Shown here in pieces: positions 25,391-36,932 of a stretch of DNA of 64,000 bases. Positions within the stretch are counted from its first letter, which is position 1. The number at the start of each line of letters is the position of its first letter. Source of the stretch: Burhinus oedicnemus. Lineage: Eukaryota > Chordata > Aves > Charadriiformes > Burhinidae. The notes under the pieces are model-generated. The model ran no database searches. It was given only the letters and a program-made list of their open reading frames with translations, and was not told where the DNA came from. Where the stretch lies: NCBI GenBank assembly GCA_008921705.1, contig VFFE01007640.1, positions 427,884-491,883 on the forward strand. Reading direction: 5' to 3'. The position numbers were made by a program, and so were the translations under genes.

Positions 25391-28272
25391 CTCTTCCTAT
25401 TTGCACACACCTCCAGAGAAATTACAGAGGAGGAAACTACCCACATTTCACTTGAGATGAAATTTTGTGCCCATTCCTGCCATAAATGGCGAATTTGAGT
25501 CAGTCTATTCAATAGCTGTAATGAAACCAGTCCCATTTTGAGAACAGGACTGATATGTGACAAAGTGATACTTAGGAAGACCAAAGGTGTTTTACATTAA
25601 CAGAAGGATATAAAGCCAGTATTAAAGACAAGAAAAGGAAAAAATAAAACCTCCACATAAAATCAAAACCACTGAGAATATTGTAATGACTTTTACTTCT
25701 CGAGATAGTTTTGCTTGAAGCATCCTAAACCTTGGTATAGAAGAATATTGGTTTCAGTCAGAGCCATAGGGAGGAGAAGTAAAGCAGTGGTTGTCATCGC
25801 AGTGGCAGGCTGCCTTGCTAAGTCATGGCTGCTGAGCTACACCATCATACACACTCATGCTGACATGCAAAAATACTGCAGCTAAACAAAACCTTCGGCA
25901 AAACACAGTGCCATCCCTCTTCATTCAGCTTCCCTCCTACAAAATGTTACAGAATGCTGCGCACCGATATATATAAAAGGACTCAAAAGGTAAGTTAAGT
26001 GGAATGACTCAGGTCATTAAACCACAGAATACGTAATCATGCTCCCTAAATGTTGATAAACAGACGATGATGTGAAGTGAAAGGGAAAACAAACATTCCC
26101 TAAATACTTCGCAGAAGGTTGGAGCTCCACGGATCTGCCAGACAATTTCTTTTGTGACTACTGTCATGAGCTAAATGCTGGATAAGAATCTGTCACTGCC
26201 TAATGGAGAGGTGGCAGAAACCTGTGCTTTCACATGAGGACTCCAAGAACTATTAACACTACCCACTGATGAAGGTTATTAAAAAATTAGGGACCGTACA
26301 GGGATTTCAGCTTCTGTGAGCTTGTAGAAGGTAGTGGAAGCACAGAAGTGTAAGGGCAGCTGTAGCTGCATGAAATAAACGTCACTGCCAACTGCGTTGT
26401 GAGAAAAGGAGCAAATACCTCATGTACCAGGCGATGCCAAGGGTGGCTGGGAGGAAGTCTCCTAGTCCATGAAATGTTCCTGCCATGCATGCTACCTAAC
26501 ATAGCCCATATGGTTCATGAATGTCCCCCTTGGGTTCTTACAGGGACCAGGAATCCTCCGGAGCTGTCAGGTGAAGCTGGTATTTCTTTACTTAAGAAAC
26601 AGTGCCCTTGTCAGAGCTCACTGACACCGAGGTCCAGATGACACTATCAGAAGGGGAGCCTGGATGAGGCAATAAATTCAGTCTCATGAAAACTGTCTCT
26701 GACTCTGCAACACCTCACGCTAAAGCTGTCTGCTACTTTATGCACTTGAAATGTTATCTAGGCACCTTAGATACGTCTTTCTCCTTTTTGTTGGGGTGTA
26801 TCTACCATTGAGATGGCTGGCTCGGGTAGAGATGTACATATAGGCTTGGAGGCATGCCAGATGAACAATGTATTTGAAAATATATTCACCATTTGTGAGT
26901 ATTTGCTTGAAACATCTCTAATTACCTTTATGTACTCCTTACTCTACAACCTCACTTCTCATTAGCTGGACCTTAAATTCCAATTCTGGTTGTATTCAGA
27001 AGCCTCATAAAAACACTGATTTTTGTTTATGTCAACAGCACGCAGCTCTGTGCGCTATTCTGTACATGTAGCCCATTCTTTACAACATATTGCATTATTA
27101 CTACCAGGTCGATCAACTTGCATTTCACTAGCTTATAAACAAAGCTGAAGTTAAGCAAGATCATCTTCTTGACACTTTTTTGCACAGTACTTAGTAAAAC
27201 AGGGTTCATAAGAGGTGCCCCTAAAAGAGATGGACAATTCTCATATTGCACTTTTAAAGGCTACTGCCAAAACTGCAGTTCCTACTATTAAGACAAATAT
27301 CTGCAGTCGGTGATGTCATTTCACAGTTTGGAAACATCACACTGCCTGTTTTCTTAGCTATGGTTAACTAGGAATCTTCTTCCATACATTTGTGACCAAC
27401 AACCTGGTCATGATTGACAAAGATAATCCAAGCCTTTGCCCTCTTTTGGCTGGGCTGCAACAAAACATTGTGAAGCTGGGCACAAAGTCTCCTGTTTTTC
27501 CAAGTTCACTGCAATTTGAACAGAAAGCTGCAGCACTTCCCTCTGCTCAGCATTGAGCAAGGACATCAGATCAGCCCTCCCCTCTCTGTGATGGCTTTCC
27601 AAAGAACAAAGCATCAATATAAGGAGGTTTCTGGTCCTTGTCCAAGGGTAAGATGACCATCACAAATTGCAAGTGAAGAGCAATATATGACAATTTTAAT
27701 CCTCAAAAGTAAAATTAGCGTCCGCTGTGAGTGCAAAGATATGTGTGTGTGTGTCAGGCACATTCCCTAGGTGGGAGCAAAAGCAAGGAAGCCAACTAAG
27801 AAACAAAATTATATTAAATTAAGAAACAGCATTAAGAAATACACCCACAACTGTAGAAGATGGACTGTTTCAGGCAACAACATAGTCAGCATCCTGCATA
27901 CTGAAAGCTCTACTTACAGGCTTGCTGCTGACCTAGCAAAGATACCGTTAGGTACCCTGGGAGCATTTACTGTCAAAAAAGCACAAGATATCTCAAAAAA
28001 AGAACACTGATTACATAAGTGGAGGCATATGTCTGTCATGAATCTTCCTACTCCTCAGGAAGAGACAAAGTTGTCTGCTTTGTTACCTCTGTTTTTCTAC
28101 AAACTACCACAACACCAAAAAATGTGTGAGAGAAGACACCAGTCTGATGTAATGAATGACCTGAAATCTCTCAGCAGGTCCTTTCAGTCCTTCTCGTTGT
28201 AGTTAACAAATTCCAAAACACACAGATCAAACTTGGTTTAGTGGTTCATTAAAACAATAACAATTTAAAAGT
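25391..28272. other. Unique DNA, nothing recognised
   Basis: A short (TG)n run at 27742-27754. The minus-strand frame at 27408-27617 reads protein-like in parts (SLLNAEQREVLQLSVQ) but has no splice support. Confidence 0.45.
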
Positions 28273-28440
28273 TACTGTTGCTGTTTCCACCACAGTGCCA
28301 AAAGCCACCATCTAGGAAAGTGGACTTTACATCCACTATGTCTGTTACTCCTAATTTAATTTTTTTTTCCAGCTTGTACAGCAGGTGTTTGGCTTGTCTC
28401 TTTTCAGAAAGAGACACCTTGACGACCTGAAAGTGCTGAG
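28273..28440 (-). other. Candidate exon (unproven)
   Basis: On the minus strand a long T run ending TTTAG abuts an open stretch reading HFQVVKVSLSEKRQAKHLLY followed by KLEKKIKLG, which is basic and coiled-coil-like. Two possible donors exist: GTAACA after GGA at about 28351, or GTAACT at 28272. Neither is strong, so the 3' end is uncertain. The T run is itself an (A)n(TA)n low-complexity tract on the other strand, which weakens the acceptor. The family is not recognised. Confidence 0.2.
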
Positions 28441-28442
28441 CT

Positions 28443-28466
28443 AAAAAAAAAAAATATATATATATA
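28443..28466 (+). repeat. (A)n(TA)n low-complexity tract
   Basis: Twelve A followed by alternating TA. It sits directly against the candidate acceptor of the preceding minus-strand open stretch. Confidence 0.85.
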
Positions 28467-29481
28467 GTGACAGGGCACAGCATCTCAGAAAACCAGGTAG
28501 GCTCTCTTACGCTTCTGCAAAGAACTGGAGGGCCTGGGAAACCTTCATCACTTTGTTTTGTCCTTTCAGCAAAGAAACTTTATGCAGCTGCAACACTGAA
28601 CTGAACATCACTATCAGGGTTATAACTACGTAGTAACAAGGCTGACCGCCTGTCAGCAAAGCAGAAGCAGTCACACATACCAGCTAAGCAAAGGCTGGAG
28701 TGCTGAGATCACTCACAGGCACAGAGAACCATCAGTGGGTTCAACCATCTTTCCCCGGTGGCATCGTGTAGGTCTATGCAGGCTGATGAAATTGTGAGGT
28801 TCAGCTAACCTCACTTTTTTAAGCATGAGATATTTGAAGGTGTATTAAAAATTCAGTTTCAGAACTCATCTGTAAAACTAGTTTTCTGGGGTTTGGGGGG
28901 AAGAGGTGTGAGGCTGCAGCTATCCAGCCACAGATTACATCTCCTTTGTACTACTACATGGGTGTTCTGCTCCAACAAACTGTCTGTTTCAGTTCAAGAT
29001 GACAGAAGCTGGAGAAACATGAGCAAACAGTGGGACAATATTGATCAGCAGGAGGAGAACGTCATATCAGGAATGATTGCTATGGCTGTAACCACCTCTC
29101 TTTTGGGACAAAACACAATTTTAAAGATTAAATGAGATAGTCTTACAGCTCTTTCTGAAGAGCTCCTGTATATTGAAGATGGCAATACCAGGAAAGTTCC
29201 TAATTGAATATGTCATGAAGTGCTGAAGAAGCAGACATGGAGGTCAATCACTAGAGAAGTGTAAGAGAAGACATGCAGAGAGGCAATAGACCACAACAGG
29301 CCTTAAAAGCAAGACAAATAGAGTGGTGTTGATATGCTGGAAAAGTGAAAGTCAACAGAGGCTTCCAATAGCGAGGAAAACAGGGTTAGAGAAATAAGCC
29401 CAGAAAGTGATCTCTATATAAGGACGTTTGGATGGGTACATAGATCACGATTACATAGGAAAAAGAAATGTTAGAACTGCA
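28467..29481. other. Unique DNA, nothing recognised
   Basis: No repeat or coding feature seen. Confidence 0.5.
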
Positions 29482-29690
29482 GAATCGTAGAATAGTTTTG
29501 GTTGGAAGAGACCTTTAAGATCATCAAGTCCAACCGTTAACCTAGCGCTGCCAAGTTACCACTAAACCATGTCCTTCAACACTGCATCTACCCATCTTTT
29601 AAATACCTCCAGGGATGGTGACTCAACCACTTCCCTGGGCAGCCTGTTCCAATGTTCGATAACCCTTTCAGTGAAGAAAGGGTTATTAGT
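29482..29690 (-). mobile_element. CR1 LINE 3' fragment
   Basis: Minus-strand CR1 terminus. The plus strand shows AGAATCGTAGAATAGTTTTG, GGTTGGAAGAGACC and TCATCAAGTCCAACC, then the ORF2 C-terminal region up to CCTTTCAGTGAAGA. The copy breaks off where a local tandem duplication begins at 29680. It shares the ACCACTAAACCATGTCC diagnostic segment with the copies at 20970 and 57502. Confidence 0.92.
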
Positions 29691-29737
29691 GTTCAAGGGT
29701 TATTAGTGTTCAAGGGTTATGTTCAAGGGTTATGTTC
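29680..29737 (+). repeat. Local tandem duplication, 17-bp then 13-bp units
   Basis: Two perfect 17-bp units (GGGTTATTAGTGTTCAA) are followed by a 13-bp derivative (GGGTTATGTTCAA) and a partial fourth copy. The array grows out of the truncation point of the CR1 fragment, suggesting slippage at the breakpoint. Confidence 0.9.
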
Positions 29738-32700
29738 CTGAAGGCTTTTTTCAGGAAGGAGGAGAATGGCTAAGAGTGAAATTCACTCCTTCACAGAACA
29801 CAAAGATCTAGACTAGTGCTTTATTCATGATCCACCTAAGTATTATCATGGCAAATAAGCAGTAAATTGTCTCGTCCCTAAACCAGGGACAGTTTTCACT
29901 ACAGCCTGTTAAAGATTGAAGTGGTACAGGTGATAGTTAAGCACAGTCAAACATGTAAAAATGTACAAGCTGAAAATGCACGAAGTCCTGTTGTTCTGTT
30001 CACGCCTTCTGTAACTATATTATACATATAAAACATGGAGAGAAATGATATTTTCAAGTTGACAGGTTCCCTTTTATTCCCAGGATGGTGCATTTGGGAT
30101 TGTATTTACTATTTGTTAAAACCTGCAAGTACCTGCCCCAGTTTATAAAAAAATGAACAAAACAGGAAGTATATTTTCTCTTACATATATATTTATCTTA
30201 CTGAGCAAGGATATATGCACCTATCCAAGAAATCGCTCCCAGGGTGATCTTTATATGATCCAGAAGTCTTGGGGTGATATCTTTCTTTATTCTTGGGAAC
30301 TATTTAAGAAGCATTTTAATAAAGAAGTATTGGTAGACTGCCGAAATATATAATGGGCTCTTAAACCTCTCTGTGGAGACCTGTGTCCTTTGCACATGGA
30401 GGACAGTGAATTCTCTTGCTTAGTTGCTCAGACTGGTGAATGATCAGAGTTAATAAACGTGTAAGTGAGACAAATTGCTCTGAAGTATTTTTAGAGTGAA
30501 ATTTAACTAGAGTACATTCGTCCCTGAATATCAATTTTACAGAACCCTTACAGTTTTACAGGGGAAAGAACCATATTTTTAAGAGTTGATGTATTTGTTT
30601 TTGCAGCTGGTTAAAATATAACTTCTCACAATCTTATTAGAAACAACGAATTATATCACATACTCTTCAGAGGAACTCATAGTTTGTGATAGAAGCCTGT
30701 TGGGACATTCTGATATTTTTATGTAGGGAATTTTTTCAAATTACTCTGGTAGGACTACAGCCCTTATTTAAACATATCATGTTTTAGAAAAGTTATTTTA
30801 GAAAAAGTATTTTAAAATTGCAAGAGCTTTTTGTTAAGTGATATTTTCATAGTATCTTTAACTACTAGATCTACTATTTTTGATCTTGATACACAGAAGT
30901 GGAATTTACACAATAGTTTGACCTCAGTGCTTATCACAATAGAGACTCATTGCTTAATTAAAAGTTTGAGTAATTCTGTATGCTGGTTAATATTCAGGCA
31001 CATTTTCATTGGGGAAAATTATTGTTTCTGGTCCCTAGCAGCTGTTCTGGCCTGTTCCCAATCCTTTGCAGATGTAATAACAAATCCCAGATCAGAAAAC
31101 TGCCTAGAGGTTGTTTGATAGGCATATTACATAAATGTGAAAAAACCAAAATCAAATAAACCTGCTGTGGTGGATGCGACTCTTTCATCATTGCTGATCT
31201 GGTTTTAGTTTGTTTAATGTCGAGGTCCCAGTTTTGTTCCCCCTCCCACCAGTGTCAGTAGAAAACACTTATTAAACTAAAGAAACAATTATTAAACTAA
31301 ATCAAATCTCCCTGTCAGAAAGGACCTCTCAGACTCCTCTAAATTCTCATGCAAAGCACACCGACATGTTAAAATAAAAGTGAGAGGCAGCAAAGGAAAA
31401 GGATTTTTATGTGAGCATGTCTAACTCTATGCAAACACAAGGAGACGGCAAAAGCCGAACGGCGTCTTCCTTGCTCTCAGCATCACGACTTCATCAGGAA
31501 ACCCTCCTGTAGGGATTTGGGATATGGAGGGCAGAATACTGCACTTTTCTGTCCACAGGATGACACTGTTCTGCATACACACAACTTCTTGGTTTAAAGT
31601 GGAAACATTGGCCTGACCACGTTAAAACACACTCAGAAGCAACTCTGAAGTGACATTTAACAGACGCGCTGGCACTCTAGTTATTGACAAGCTACAGAAC
31701 AAATAACAAATTTATAAATAGAGATCCGGCACGGATACCCGGTATGGGTAAGACATTTAGCTTCAGCTAGTCATAAATAAGGTTTTTAATAACACAGTGA
31801 CTTTGCAGTTACCCATTTCTAAACATTAGTCAAACCATTTGAGAAGGCAAGTGTATAACATAATCTCTGCAAATAAAGCATACCTCATTAATGCACAGAA
31901 AATAAAACTGCAAAGTTATTGTATATTTTTTAAAAAAAAAAGGCATGAAGCCAAGCTTAGCATTGTTGATAAACAATTATCTAGTTATGGTTGTTACACA
32001 TCCTTGGGTGCAAAAGGAACACGACTGGCAAAACACAAACCAAGATGTCACTTATACTGTACCCCTTAAAAAGACTGCTGCCTTCTTGAAGGAGAAATTA
32101 GTGCCAAACAGAATTACATGGGAATTGGCTCTGGTACAAAGTCAACCCACAGACACAAACTGCATTTGATCAGATAAATGTATACTGTAGGAGCTAAATC
32201 TAGCGAAGAAACAGACACATAAAACTGAATGTTTTGAACCCTTCTAATGAAACATTATGGTTGATCGTACCTAATGACTCTTGCATATTAAGTATAATCA
32301 CTTAAACAGAATCAGATTTAGCTCCTGGGAGTAAACCGAACCATACAAATTAAGCTGTACCCGGTTACAAACAAAGAAAACAAAGAAAACAAACAAAAAT
32401 CCGAAGAAGAGACTGAATTTTCATAGGCACACATATAGAAGGGTCTTGTTTTTCAGACAAGCTGTTAGTCTGAAACAGATTAATGGTTTGATAATTGCTT
32501 CAGGCAGAAGATTTTTAAGTAAGGGTTTTACTACTGGAACTTTTAACAAGCCAGCACTTAGAGGACAGAGAAGTAATCACAATGTTTATAATAGCTGGGT
32601 ACGAGGAGAGCAGACATTCCTGAAGCAAGCAGAAATAGGAGGATTAATTTTGCACACTGCAATTGCCTCTCTTTGCAAAACGAGCCTCTAAACATAAGAA

Positions 32701-33939
32701 ATGCATGGAACAACAGGAATTAAATGAAGAACCGGAATCTTTGGGGACCGTCTCAAAGCAATGATATCACACTGCGCTGAATGCAGATCGTGCATGTGAG
32801 ATTGGTGTGCGATGACCAAACTTGCACAGTAATTGCAAATGATTCTCGTTCAATATGCTAAAAGTATCTGCACCATATGCCCTATAAGTAAATAGCCTTT
32901 CATGCTACGATACAGGGACAAGCAGATCTCCAGCTACCAGATTAATATGTAGGCGCAACAGCAGAGTGTTCTTTTCCTTCACCTCAATTTTCCATCCGAA
33001 TAAAGGTCAAAACACTGCTGACCAGAAATAAGTAGCACTGGAGACCAAACTAACAAAAACAGAGGTTAAAACAAGGGTAAATTTATGTCTTTTAATGAGT
33101 GTCTGGAGCTGAGCACAAGCCTGTAGCTTCAAGCAGTGTTACTATTGTCATAGCTAAAGAGCAATTCAATTTTTGTTTTACCAGATGGATACCTCCATCT
33201 AGGTACTTTTATGTTCTCCGTTATTGTATTTTCTGAGCATCTCACCGTTTTAATTGTATCTATCTACACAACATTTAAGCGAGAGGCATCCTTTATCTAG
33301 TGACTGTTTAACGCATTGCAGAGAGTCCTGGGAGGGAAGAATACTTTTTCCCAGGCAAGTGACCATCCGCTACGCTGCGGAGCCAGGCTCAGACCTGCCC
33401 TCCTGTTCTCAGGCTCCCATAACCCGCTAACTCAGCTGCACAACCGCAAAGCTTTGACAGCAGAGATGGAGAGTACCTTTCCCCAGCCTCATCTGGAACT
33501 GGGTAGGGCGAGAGAACTCTTCTGAGCAGTGGAAGACCTGGATTTAAACCACTTCCAGCTGAATCCCTATCTCACATTTCCTAGGGGTGAAAAGAAATCA
33601 GTCTTCTCTCTCCAACAGGGACAATTTAAGAGCCCTAATTTCAAGAAAACGCTTTCAAGCTGTGAATGCTGGTCTTATAAGGCTTGGTCCAAAGCAGTAA
33701 TGAAGCTCTTTGGCAGAGGCGAAATTACAAACAAACCTTGTCTTCATGGTTTTCAGCAGCAGATTGGGCACATCCCCAGTCAGCATGCTAGCTGCGGTGA
33801 ATACCATGCCGAATGTTTATAAAATAAGGTAATGCTGAGTTTCATAGCACTGAGCACTTTCTGTGCTTCTAGTCCAAACAAATTAAGATTAGACTTGCAA
33901 AACAGCTAAAGCGCCCATTATACTGGCTTGTCCTTTTCT
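29738..33939. other. Unique AT-rich DNA, no supported gene
   Basis: No recognised repeat. Small low-complexity spots are an AAACAAAG run at 32371-32398 and an A run at 31931-31941. Open frames are short and not protein-like. Confidence 0.5.
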
Positions 33940-34015
33940 TACTTTTCCCTGAGCATCTGCTCCTGGCCCCTGCTGGAAGCCAGGTACAAGGCTACGTGGG
34001 CAAGAAAATTGCCCG
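33940..34015 (+). mobile_element. Ancient amniote CR1-like tail fragment
   Basis: TGAGCATCTGCTCCTGGCCC, CTGCTGGAAGCCAGGTACAA and GGCTACGTGGGC align in order with the pattern GAGCATCTGG..TGGCCACTGTTGGAAGACAGGATACTGGGCTAGATGGACC. That pattern is carried by old reptile and bird CR1 3' ends. It is diverged and short. Confidence 0.42.
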
Positions 34016-34342
34016 TTGCCATTGGTTTAAGCCCATGTGGGTGCTTTATTACTGGAACTTGAAATGACTCAGCTTAAAAGTAGTTGAGATTCTCAGACCT
34101 CCAGAGGTACATTATCTTTGTACTGTCAGCTCTCCACAGTCATGTTCTCAAGGTAGCTACCTGGCATTTGTTTGTTCCCAAAATGAGTTTGTCTGGACCG
34201 TATCAATCAGCTCAATGCCTAAGCACTGTCAGCATCCACAAACTACATGTTCCTGGCATACCTTCACAACCTGTTCAGTTAGGTGATGTCCAAACACACT
34301 TCCCTCCCTATGTGCCACCAACCCTCTCTCCTGCTAGTTATA

Positions 34343-34640
34343 ATCATAGAATAGTTTGGGTTGGAAGGCACCTTTCAAGGTCATCTAGTCCAATGTCCTT
34401 GCAATGAGCAGGGACATCTTCAGCTAGATCAGGTTGCTCAGAGCCCCATCCAACCTGACCTTGAATGTTTCCAGGGATGAGGCATCTCCCACCTCTCTGG
34501 GCAACCTGGGCCAGTGTTCCACCACCCTCAGTGTAAAAAATTTATTCCTTATATCTAGTCTGTATCTACCCTCTTTTAGTTTAAAACCGTTACCCCTTGT
34601 CCTGTTGCAACAGATCCTGCTAAAAAGTCTGTCCTCATGT
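34343..34640 (-). mobile_element. CR1 LINE 3' fragment
   Basis: Minus-strand CR1 copy starting at its tail (TAATCATAGAATAGTTTGGG, TTGGAAGGCACCTTTCAAGG). The ORF2 C-terminal region follows, with a 74-codon open remnant at 34424-34648 containing NRTRGNGFKLKEGRYRLDIR and HWPRLPREVGDASSLETFKV. It is near-identical in type to the copy at 49010. Confidence 0.93.
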
Positions 34641-36089
34641 TCTGGCATTCCACTAAATGCAGTTTGAGAGGAATGAACGTATGGCTCCTGTGATAGTGCC
34701 CTACATACTAGGTATTTCGAGTGGGGTTCTTTATCTTTTCTGTTAAATTATCCCGCTTCCAGATTTGAATATATGTGGTGGTGCCATTGGGGAGGTGGTA
34801 AAGGGTTTAGAGAAAACAGGGACAAGGGCTTTGCATCTATGTCTCTTCAACACTGATGTTTGGGCACTTGCTAGGGGTGGAGGATTCCACCCTTGGGTAT
34901 GCTGAAGAAGACAAAATATGCTATACTTTAATAGTCATCAGAGCAGTAATAATTATAAACTGTAGGCTATAGAGTCATATGCCAGCACTTTGTCCCAATA
35001 AATATTTAATTATTCCATATAAATTGGAAACACCCCAACAAGAAAAAGCAAAATAATACCTGCTGGCATAAAGCGTAGTGTCCTCTCATGGGTGAGAAGA
35101 GAAGCAGTATCAGCTCCTCTGGTCAAGAAGGGAGCTGAATATAGATTTCCACATCCTTGGAAAACATCCTAACCAAATAGCTTCTTCACATGGGAAATTG
35201 TATCAGCAGTGCCTGTACACACTTTGTAAGAGAAGTCTAGCTATGTACTTACTTACAGAAAAGAGATCATGATTCTGAACCTTAATTGGAATAAGGTACC
35301 AATGTCTTAATGAGGCAGATTATAAGGGAATGACATCTCACCCCAATTTTGGAATTTATTACTTGTTAGATTATAGGTGTGTTCTGGTTTTTGTGGACCT
35401 TAATCCTGGACATCAATTTCTTCCCGTGCAGCGCACCACAAGATATGGTCCTTAAGTGACAGCTGGACATGGTGAGATACCTCAGACACTATAATTCCCA
35501 GTTCCCTTTTGTGACTCGGTTCTTAAGTTGTCCTCTCAAACCTTACATACAGTCCTTCAGGAAGTACCCAGTAGAGCAAGGAATTAAATCCTGCAGTTCC
35601 CAAATCCTGAGTTAGTATTTTCACTAATAAACAAAACTTGCAGAGTAGTTTCCAGGAAATTTTTTATATACATGGAGATATAGAGATATATAGTGCCTGT
35701 GTTGTCCAGACTAATTAGACTGCTTTCCACAGTGCCGCAAGACTTTTTGTTTTGGAAACTAAAATATTTCATACCTCTAAGTATAGATCCTTTGAGAAGA
35801 GTGTAAGCCAACTAAATATTTTCTTTCCCAAAAGACCAGATTTTTCATTAGGACCTAGCATTTTTTGTTACACTGGCATATTACCTAAATGACAAGGCTG
35901 CTTGACAAGGAAGAGCAGGTCACAAAGGTAATTTTAAATGAGTGAAAGAAAGAGAGGCAGAGAAGCTGGAAGCTCCTCTTATTATATATGATTAGTTAAA
36001 CACATGTTTAATGCTTTTGGAACAGGGGTGAATAAACTGTTCTCCGTGTCTACTGTGAACTGAACAAAAACTAATGGGTTCTAATTGCA
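34641..36089. other. Unique DNA, nothing recognised
   Basis: No repeat or coding feature supported. Open frames on the minus strand at 35584-35811 are AT-driven. Confidence 0.5.
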
Positions 36090-36312
36090 GTTAGAGAAAC
36101 TCCAGTTTGTCATCAGGAAAGACTTTCTATCACTGAGGGAATAAGTTACCTGGAGAAGTTGTAGACTCCCCACCATGGGAGGTTTTAAAGAACAAATTAG
36201 ACAAATGTATGTCAGGAACAGTTCAAATACAGTTGATCTGCCTAGGGCAAGAGAATGGATAACATGAATTTTTTAGGTCTTCTTCAGAGCTGTATTCTAG
36301 AGTTCCTACATC
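36090..36312 (+). mobile_element. Older CR1-type LINE 3' fragment
   Basis: The plus strand reads like the CR1 3' region. Elements in order are TTTGTCATCAGGAAAGACTT, TCTATCACTGAGGGAATAAG, GAAGTTGTAGACTCCCCACC and GGGAGGTTTTAAAGAACAAA, then the terminus CTGCCTAGGGC and TTTTAGGTCTTCTTCAGAGC. This is a more ancient CR1 type than the younger copy starting 78 bases later in the same orientation. No frame is intact. Confidence 0.7.
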
Positions 36313-36705
36313 ATGACTAACATGTTGGACTTTTTCATTTATTACCTGATATGTCACATTCCCTGCTTGCTGTATGAATATATGAAACATATAAGAGCCT
36401 TCCACCTGGAGTACTGTGTCCAGCTCTGGAGCACCCAACATAAGAAGGACATGGACCTGTTGGAGTGGGTCCAGAGGAGGACCATGAAGATGATCAGAGG
36501 GCTGGAGCACCTCTGCTATGAAGACAGGCTGAGAGAGTCAGGATTGTTCAGCCTGGAGAAGAGAAGGCTCCCGGGAGACCTTATGGTAGCTTTCCAGTCC
36601 CTAAAGGGGGCCTACAGGAAAGATGGGGAGAGACTCTTTATCAGGGAGTGTAGCAATAGGATGAGGGGTAATGCTTTTAAACTGAAAAAAGGGAGATTTA
36701 GATGA
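36313..36705 (+). pseudogene. CR1 ORF2 remnant with premature stop
   Basis: About 100 codons of CR1 ORF2 C-terminal sequence, preceded by some 30 codons that are unrelated flanking DNA. They end at a TGA where other copies encode RLDI. The SLEKRRLPGDL block is clear. No reverse transcriptase motifs are present, so it is inactive. Confidence 0.8.
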
Positions 36706-36932
36706 GATATTGGGAAGAAATTCTTTCCTCTGAGGGTGGTGAGACACTGGAACAGGTTGCCTAGGGAAGCTGTGGAGGCCCCATCCCTGGAAGTGTTCAA
36801 GGCCAGGTTGGATGGGGCTTTGAGCAACCTGGTCTAGTGAGAAGTGTCCCTGCCCATGGCAGGAGGTTTGGAACTAGATGATCTTTAAGGTCCCTTCCAA
36901 CCAAAACCATTCTATGATTCTATGATTCACAA
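36390..36932 (+). mobile_element. CR1 LINE, 5'-truncated, with 3' tail
   Basis: Plus-strand copy beginning around CTTCCACCTGGAGTACTG and ending with the full tail CATTCTATGATTCTATGATTC. It encodes the post-RT part of ORF2: EYCVQLWSTQHKKDMDLL, WVQRRTMKMIRGLEHLCYED and [22 protein letters not shown] at 36703-36705 interrupts the frame, and the coding then continues in the same frame ([17 protein letters not shown]). It is a dead copy. Confidence 0.95.
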
